A model generated the notes under the pieces. The model saw only the letters and a program-made list of their open reading frames with translations. It did no database searches and was not told where the DNA came from. The translations under genes and the position numbers were made by a program. Source: Paenibacillus sp. (GTDB lineage Bacteria > Bacillota > Bacilli > Paenibacillales > Paenibacillaceae). Taken from it: a stretch of DNA of 64,000 bases. Shown piece by piece: positions 59,048 through 64,000 of this stretch. How positions within the stretch are numbered: the first letter of the stretch is position 1; every line of letters starts with the position of its first letter. Location of the stretch: NCBI GenBank assembly GCA_017512705.1, contig JAFWEX010000084.1, positions 62,001 through 126,000 on the forward strand, read 5' to 3'.

Positions 59048-60979
59048 CTATAAAGGCTCGCTTTGTCCGTTGCTTTTACGTTTATAATTTTGTTTAACTA
59101 CAAATTGGAAACCCCAATCTCCGGTGAGTAGTTCTCGCTGAGCGGAGTCATTAGACAGGATTAACTCATGTACGTTGACTTTCAACAGGAACTGTTCTGG
59201 AGGTGGAGTCCCAGTAAAACGAAAATTGAGGGTGCCGTTTTTGTCCAATACGACCCCTTTATCCGTGACAATGTTGGGAACCTCCTTGATCGTTGAGGAA
59301 TCCAATGTAAAAGTTGGCTTCACCGACTGCTTCAGCCAGTTTGATTCCGAGATCTGATTCGTACGTTTCATGGAATATTGAATAATTAGGCTGTGTCCAT
59401 CAAAAAAGTATTCATTAATGAGAAGGGTGTAACCTTTGTCTGTTATACCAGTAGTTATAGCCATCTCGTTATTCCCACTGGTCGAAAAAAATGCTGAATC
59501 ACTATCTTCAGAAGAGATGGAATTCGACTTCTCAAAGAGACCAGAGGTCAATGAATTGTTAACGGTGAAGAGTATCAACGCACAGACGAGTAACAAAATC
59601 ATGGGTATAGCAGCTAATCTAGAGTGAGATAGGCGTCGAAGTCTGGGAGATAATCTTTGCTTAGGCTGAAGGCTCCGTTCCCTGAGCTCGGCCGATGTCT
59701 GTTTGATATCATTTCGGATTTCTTCCGTAACAGCCTCATGATTTTGATGGGGCCCCAAAATGGAGAACCGTGTTTCAAACCAGGTTGCTGTATTGGTACT
59801 GTGTGCAGTGATTGTCCCTCCGTGTACCTCAATAATACTTTTAGTAATGGCCAGACCTAGACCTGTACCCCCGGTCTGTTTCGATCTGCTACTTTCTACT
59901 CGGTAGAAACGATCAAAAATAAAAGGTAAATCCCGCTCAGGGATAGGGACACCATAATTTTGGATTCGAACAACGAGCATATCTCGATCTTGTGAAATAT
60001 CAATATCGATATATTTTCCCGCACGTCCATACTGGATGGCATTGGCGAGTAAATTCTCGTAAGCACGCACTAACAGTGAGCCGTCCGCTTGGATATTGAA
60101 ATCTCCTTCCTGGACATTCAGTCTAATTATCATGCCAGCTGCCTCGGTAATTGGCACGAATTCTTCGACAAGCTGACCAACTAAGCCGGTGATATTGAGC
60201 TCATTCAGTTCCAGAGGCAGGCCGTTATTGACTCGAGTGTATTCAAATAATTCGTCGATCAACCGTTTAAGCGATAAAGATTTCTCATATGCGATGTTGA
60301 CATAATAACGCATTTCCACCTCATTCTGATACCGATCTTTTTCGATTACTTCGAGAAAGCCGAGAATCGAAGTCAGCGGAGTGCGCAGGTCATGGGATAC
60401 ACCAGTAATCAGATCATTTTTTGTCTTTTCCGCCCTGCGTTCTTCTGCGATAGAATGCTTCAGTTGCATGCTCATTCGATTGATGCTGAGCCCCACCTCT
60501 CCCAGTTGGTGATCGGGAATTTCGGGGATTTGATAGTCAAAATGTCCGTTCGCAATCTCCTCCAGACCGCGTGTAATTTCCACAAGGTATTGATCCCATT
60601 CACTGCTCAGTTGATTCATACTCTCAGCGATCTTGCTTAACTCATCCTTACCTTTGACCTTTACAACACGCCCGAATTGACCAACCGATATCTCTTGCAG
60701 GCCTATATTGATTTCTCGCATATCTCGAACCAAACCCAGGCTAGTAAGAAAGAATGTGATGGGAAACAGAATGATACCCGTTATGATCATCATCCGAACA
60801 GACCCCACATTCTCAATGATCCAATTGATCGGGGCAGCTGTATATTTGAAATTTTGCAATGGTCCCGAAATGACATATCCCAAAAAAATAGCTATGCCTG
60901 TTAAAGCCAGACTTGCGACCATGATCAACATTAATCTCCAACGAATCGTATATAGAAACTGAGGTTGGATTCTACTCAC
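59048..60979 (-). CDS. VanS-like histidine kinase with C-terminal DUF4179-type extracytoplasmic domain
   Basis: 643 residues from GTG 60979 (frame opens at 61048). Two transmembrane helices (about 15-38 and 63-82), HAMP, HisKA with His196 (G-V-S-H-D-L-R-T-P-L), HATPase with N-A-I-Q-Y-G and G-T-G-L-G-L-A ending about 407. Beyond that lies an unusual extension: a basic linker, a third membrane helix (about 455-474), and a domain with G-Y-T-L-L-I-N-E-Y-F-F-D-G-H-S-L-I-I-Q-Y, typical of the DUF4179 region of anti-sigma factors. The GTG start overlaps the regulator stop by 8 bp. Confidence 0.88.
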   Translation of the reverse strand: MSRIQPQFLYTIRWRLMLIMVASLALTGIAIFLGYVISGPLQNFKYTAAPINWIIENVGSVRMMIITGIILFPITFFLTSLGLVRDMREINIGLQEISVGQFGRVVKVKGKDELSKIAESMNQLSSEWDQYLVEITRGLEEIANGHFDYQIPEIPDHQLGEVGLSINRMSMQLKHSIAEERRAEKTKNDLITGVSHDLRTPLTSILGFLEVIEKDRYQNEVEMRYYVNIAYEKSLSLKRLIDELFEYTRVNNGLPLELNELNITGLVGQLVEEFVPITEAAGMIIRLNVQEGDFNIQADGSLLVRAYENLLANAIQYGRAGKYIDIDISQDRDMLVVRIQNYGVPIPERDLPFIFDRFYRVESSRSKQTGGTGLGLAITKSIIEVHGGTITAHSTNTATWFETRFSILGPHQNHEAVTEEIRNDIKQTSAELRERSLQPKQRLSPRLRRLSHSRLAAIPMILLLVCALILFTVNNSLTSGLFEKSNSISSEDSDSAFFSTSGNNEMAITTGITDKGYTLLINEYFFDGHSLIIQYSMKRTNQISESNWLKQSVKPTFTLDSSTIKEVPNIVTDKGVVLDKNGTLNFRFTGTPPPEQFLLKVNVHELILSNDSAQRELLTGDWGFQFVVKQNYKRKSNGQSEPL

Positions 60980-61685
60980 CCCTTGTTTTTGAATCGTTTT
61001 CGATTTTGTAACCAATACCCCAGACCGTTTTAATGATTTGTGGTTCACGCGGATTCGTTTCTATCTTCTCACGAAGTTTGCGGATATGAACCATTACACT
61101 ATTTTTGGACTCCATAAAGGGTTCGTTCCACACCTCTTCGTAGATGCGGTCCATACTTAGAACGACCCCTCGATTGACCGCTAGCATGTGAAGAAGCGCG
61201 AACTGGCGAGGAGTCAATTTGATCTCTTGTTCATCGACCGTTACCACATGTGATGCAATATTGATCACAACGTTTTCGATATGTATTTCGTTCGGATTGG
61301 TCGTGACCGAGTTGAACTGGTTCAATCTTCGCAGCTGCGATTTGATGCGTGCAATCAACTCGAGCGGATTGAACGGTTTGGTTACGTAGTCGTCGGCACC
61401 GATACTGAGCCCTGCTATTTTATCGATATCTTGCCCTTTTGCCGAAAGCATGATGATGGGTATAGAATTGGTTTCTCTTATATTCATGCATGCCTGCATC
61501 CCATCCATCTTAGGCATCATCAGATCAAGTACAATTAAATCAATATGGTGGGATTGCAGAATCTTTAACGCCTCCAGGCCATTCGATGCATGCAGAAGCT
61601 TATAACCTTCATTATTAAAATAAATATTCATTAGTTGGATGATTTCAGCTTCGTCATCCACCATCAAAATTGTACTTTCTGCCAT
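60972..61685 (-). CDS. VanR-like OmpR-family response regulator
   Basis: 237 residues. Receiver with acidic pocket D-D-E and Asp in L-I-V-L-D-L-M-M-P, then a winged-helix domain (Q-F-A-L-L-H-M-L, M-V-H-I-R-K-L-R-E-K). ATG 61685 has AGAGGAGG upstream; the frame extends to 61733. It precedes and overlaps the kinase gene. Divergent from the solute-binding protein gene 206 bp away. Confidence 0.93.
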   Translation of the reverse strand: MAESTILMVDDEAEIIQLMNIYFNNEGYKLLHASNGLEALKILQSHHIDLIVLDLMMPKMDGMQACMNIRETNSIPIIMLSAKGQDIDKIAGLSIGADDYVTKPFNPLELIARIKSQLRRLNQFNSVTTNPNEIHIENVVINIASHVVTVDEQEIKLTPRQFALLHMLAVNRGVVLSMDRIYEEVWNEPFMESKNSVMVHIRKLREKIETNPREPQIIKTVWGIGYKIENDSKTRGE

Positions 61686-61891
61686 AGATCCTCCTCTGGG
61701 TTCAGTATCTTCTTTTACATTGAATAGCATCACAATAATTATAAGCGATATATCCTATGCGTTGAGTAACGTCTTCAATATTTAAGAAAATGATAAGATT
61801 ATTGGTCGCTGGATGATAAGTTTTACCAACTATACTTGATTCAACACAAGCGAATAATCGTTTGAAACAACAATCGAGTGGAGGTTTTATT

Positions 61892-63262
61892 TTGAAACGC
61901 AATGTATTACGGAAGGCCTTGCATTTAAGTCTTAGTGTGATGTTAATCGGAATGTCAGTAACTTTAAGCACAGGTAAGCATGTTTCCGCCGAAAGTTCGG
62001 ACAGCGAGGCAGATTCGACAGGTACTTTAAAAGTACTGTACTGGAATGAAGAAGATTTCAATAGGACGTATGGAGATTTATTTAGTCAGAAGTATCCGAA
62101 TATAAAAATCGAAGTCGTTTCGCCTCCAGGTATGGAAGCGATCAGGGATTACAACGGGGCTATCAATAAGTATTCTCCCGATCTTGTTATGCTGCCTCCA
62201 TACCAATATCAACAAATGTCTAAAGACAAAAAGCTGATTGATTTAGAACCTTTAATCAAGCGAGACGCCTATGATACGAAAACAATATACCCTGGCTTGC
62301 TTGACGAACTAAAGAAGCAAGGTGGAGGCAAATTATATGGTTTAAGTCCCAAAGCAGATTCGTATGCTCTTCTGTATAACGTAGATTTATTTAAAAAGTA
62401 TAATGTTAAATTACCAAGTGATGGGATGACATGGGGAGAAATTTTGAATCTTGCCAAAAAATTTCCTACAAAGGGAGATAAGGACTCCCGAATTTGGGGC
62501 CTGAGTGCATCAGGATCAAGTAATTTAGTCATGGATATTGCAAGAACAGAAGGACTAACCTACGTGGATCCCAATACTCTAAAGGCTACTGCGAATACAA
62601 CGGATTGGAAAAATGCTTATCGTTTGTCGAGTGAAGCAACGAAGTCCGGAGTACTTGACGAAAGGATCAGTCTATCGAGCAAAAGTTACTTGGAGAGCAA
62701 CTCATTTATTATGGGACGGTCAGCGATGAAAGTAGCCTCCATTAGTCATTTGCAGTCTCTGCAAGCAGCCAAAAGTGGTGTGAAGAATTATAAACCATTC
62801 ACGCTTGGTATTGCTGCCGGCCCTGCTGCTAAGGACGGAAAGTCAACGGGAAACATTTATATTCAAGAGATATTTGCAATTCCAGCAGATGCATCTCATG
62901 TTGACGCTGCTTGGGATTTTATCAAATATTTCAATGGGGATGACTTCGCTGATGAATACTACAAATCTAAAAACTCAAATAATAGTATTGGTGCTCCTCT
63001 ATCTCGCATGGTTAAAGAGTACTCTGGTTACAAGTTGGATGCGTTCTATAAATTGAAACCTAATTTGAATTCATCCATAACAAATTATATTCTTATGATC
63101 AAGTCAGCGAATCTTGAATTAAGATTTTGGTCCATTATATCGAAAGAACTGAATGAGGTAGTAAAAGGGAAGAAAACATTAGATAAGGCAACAGCTGCTA
63201 TTCAATCCAACACTCAATCAGCTGCTGATAAATTGAAAAAGAATCAGGCGGCAGAGAAATAG
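61892..63262 (+). CDS. extracellular solute-binding protein, orphan, no lipobox
   Basis: 456 residues. Sec signal peptide (R-N-V-L-R-K, hydrophobic core, V-S-A before E-S) without any lipobox Cys, so the mature protein is predicted to be released or wall-held rather than a lipoprotein. The mature part has the two-lobed sugar-binding pattern (L-K-V-L-Y-W-N-E-E-D-F, D-L-V-M-L-P-P, D-A-A-W-D-F-I-K-Y-F). TTG start 61892 after GTGGAGG. No ABC permease or ATPase gene is adjacent. It may feed the divergent two-component sensor (inference). Confidence 0.87.
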   Translation: MKRNVLRKALHLSLSVMLIGMSVTLSTGKHVSAESSDSEADSTGTLKVLYWNEEDFNRTYGDLFSQKYPNIKIEVVSPPGMEAIRDYNGAINKYSPDLVMLPPYQYQQMSKDKKLIDLEPLIKRDAYDTKTIYPGLLDELKKQGGGKLYGLSPKADSYALLYNVDLFKKYNVKLPSDGMTWGEILNLAKKFPTKGDKDSRIWGLSASGSSNLVMDIARTEGLTYVDPNTLKATANTTDWKNAYRLSSEATKSGVLDERISLSSKSYLESNSFIMGRSAMKVASISHLQSLQAAKSGVKNYKPFTLGIAAGPAAKDGKSTGNIYIQEIFAIPADASHVDAAWDFIKYFNGDDFADEYYKSKNSNNSIGAPLSRMVKEYSGYKLDAFYKLKPNLNSSITNYILMIKSANLELRFWSIISKELNEVVKGKKTLDKATAAIQSNTQSAADKLKKNQAAEK

Positions 63263-63571
63263 AATATTTAGAGTGACTATAGAGTAGGAGATGAGTGGGA
63301 CTGAAAAGACTATTCAATCAACCTATAACCCCGATATATGGATTCCCCTCCAGGCTTCCAATACAGATGAGCAATAGAATCAAAATGAAGAGCCGCATAC
63401 GCGGCTTTTTTTATGGCTTCAGCAAGGTATGAGGTTAGTTAAGGCATGTTGTGAACCATCTCTATTATTCTCGCAAATTTTTACATCAATTTAATATAAT
63501 CTTCCACTTTTGTGATTCAGGATATGGTAAAATATTTCAGGATCTGAAATAGGAGAGGGGTTTGTTCACGC
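63263..63571. other. 309-bp gap
   Basis: Contains the terminator at 63391-63412 and the ribosome site AGGAGAGGGG of the next gene; nothing else recognised. Confidence 0.5.
63391..63412 (+). terminator. Rho-independent terminator
   Basis: AGCCGC-ATAC-GCGGCT followed by a T run. Confidence 0.85.
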
Positions 63572-64000
63572 ATGACTTGGAAAAACGTTTTGGGGAAAAG
63601 CACCATTCGAGTGGCTGCAACTGCATTATTACTTACACAGCTGTTCGGGGCTGCAGGTTCGGTCTCAGCTGCAGGCAAGGATGTAGAAGTGCATTTGATT
63701 GGGATCAATGACTTTCACGGCCAGCTGGATACCACATCAATGGTTAGTGATAAAAAAGCAGGATCGGCTCCCATTCTCGCAACCTATCTAAAAGAAGCTC
63801 AAGCCAAATACGAGCACTCCCTGCTATTCCATAACGGGGACTCGGTTGGTGCGTCTGCTCCAGTCTCGTCCCTTGATCGGGATGAGCCTACGATGGAATG
63901 GATGAATATGATGGGCTTTGATGTGGGTTCCCTGGGGAACCATGAATTTGACCAAGGGATTGCGGCGTTAAAAGCGCAAATATTCGGCGGTCTTGATCCA
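63572..64000 (+). CDS. secreted 5'-nucleotidase/2',3'-cyclic phosphodiesterase, N-terminal part
   Basis: 143 codons run to the window edge without a stop. Signal peptide about residues 1-33 (ending V-S-A-A). The calcineurin-like metallophosphatase motifs are in order: I-N-D-F-H-G-Q, N-G-D-S-V-G and G-N-H-E-F-D. Such wall or secreted enzymes dephosphorylate extracellular nucleotides to nucleosides, which would supply the nucleoside salvage genes at 37-38 and 50-53 kb. ATG 63572 follows AGGAGAGGGG at 11 nt. Confidence 0.9.
   Translation, partial: MTWKNVLGKSTIRVAATALLLTQLFGAAGSVSAAGKDVEVHLIGINDFHGQLDTTSMVSDKKAGSAPILATYLKEAQAKYEHSLLFHNGDSVGASAPVSSLDRDEPTMEWMNMMGFDVGSLGNHEFDQGIAALKAQIFGGLDP

Noticed and set aside
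1-64000. CRISPR arrays, tRNA or rRNA genes, insertion-sequence transposases, phage genes
   Set aside because: Looked for and not seen; no regularly spaced repeats, tRNA-like cloverleaf or transposase motif was found by reading.

Overview
The window is most likely a Paenibacillus chromosome. The left end carries the conserved Firmicute block downstream of walRK in the order walH (partial), walI, walJ, an HtrA-type protease, a CxxH/CxxC protein and rlmH. Shine-Dalgarno sites are strong AGGAGG types, GC is intermediate, and most accessory genes look like Paenibacillus soil-bacterium genes. This assignment is inferred from gene order and protein character; no database was searched.

Region 1 (1-6540) is core: the WalK accessory proteins, WalJ, HtrA, a coiled-coil lipoprotein, the CxxH/CxxC protein and RlmH. 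walI appears to use a CTG start codon.

Region 2 (6540 to about 49 kb, perhaps further) is an accessory island that starts exactly at the rlmH stop codon. The last codons of rlmH (G-E-P-Y-H-K-stop) recur as direct repeats, always in the rlmH orientation, near 14.41, 16.54, 17.90, 25.06 and, more diverged, 49.0 kb. Several copies continue into a GCG(A/G)TTTTTT-like tail. This is the layout of staphylococcal SCC elements, which insert into the rlmH (orfX) 3' end. I read the region as a composite of SCC-like cassettes: A (6.5-14.4 kb: MerR/SDR, SDR, hydrolase/MBL, XRE-cupin, ABC/GntR), B (14.4-16.5: SDR/TetR), C (16.5-17.9: cation efflux), D (17.9-25.1: XRE/membrane pair, GH120 xylosidase, HEAT protein, ABC-F, DUF1963) and E (25.1-49.0: coiled coil/deacetylase, MetE-like, ALDH, two-component systems, deoD cluster, chemoreceptor, isochorismatase/TetR/AraC/SDR group, CPBP protease with its two-component system, MerR/DUF4260). 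No ccr-type serine recombinase is visible in the window. Truncated genes (SDR, AraC, isochorismatase, a chimeric gntR tail) sit next to the repeats, as expected from repeated insertion and deletion.

Region 3 (49-59 kb) holds a nucleoside-salvage cluster (GntR, ribokinase, nucleoside hydrolase, MFS) and an AraC/MFS/M20-amidohydrolase group. Its GntR is a paralogue of the one beside deoD in cassette E, and both clusters carry the same 12-bp ATACAACTATAC element between promoter and first gene, suggesting one shared nucleoside regulon.

Region 4 (59-64 kb) holds a VanRS-like two-component system whose kinase carries an extra C-terminal membrane segment and an anti-sigma-like DUF4179-type domain, an orphan solute-binding protein without a lipobox, and the start of a secreted 5'-nucleotidase. 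No tRNA, rRNA, CRISPR array or transposase was found.
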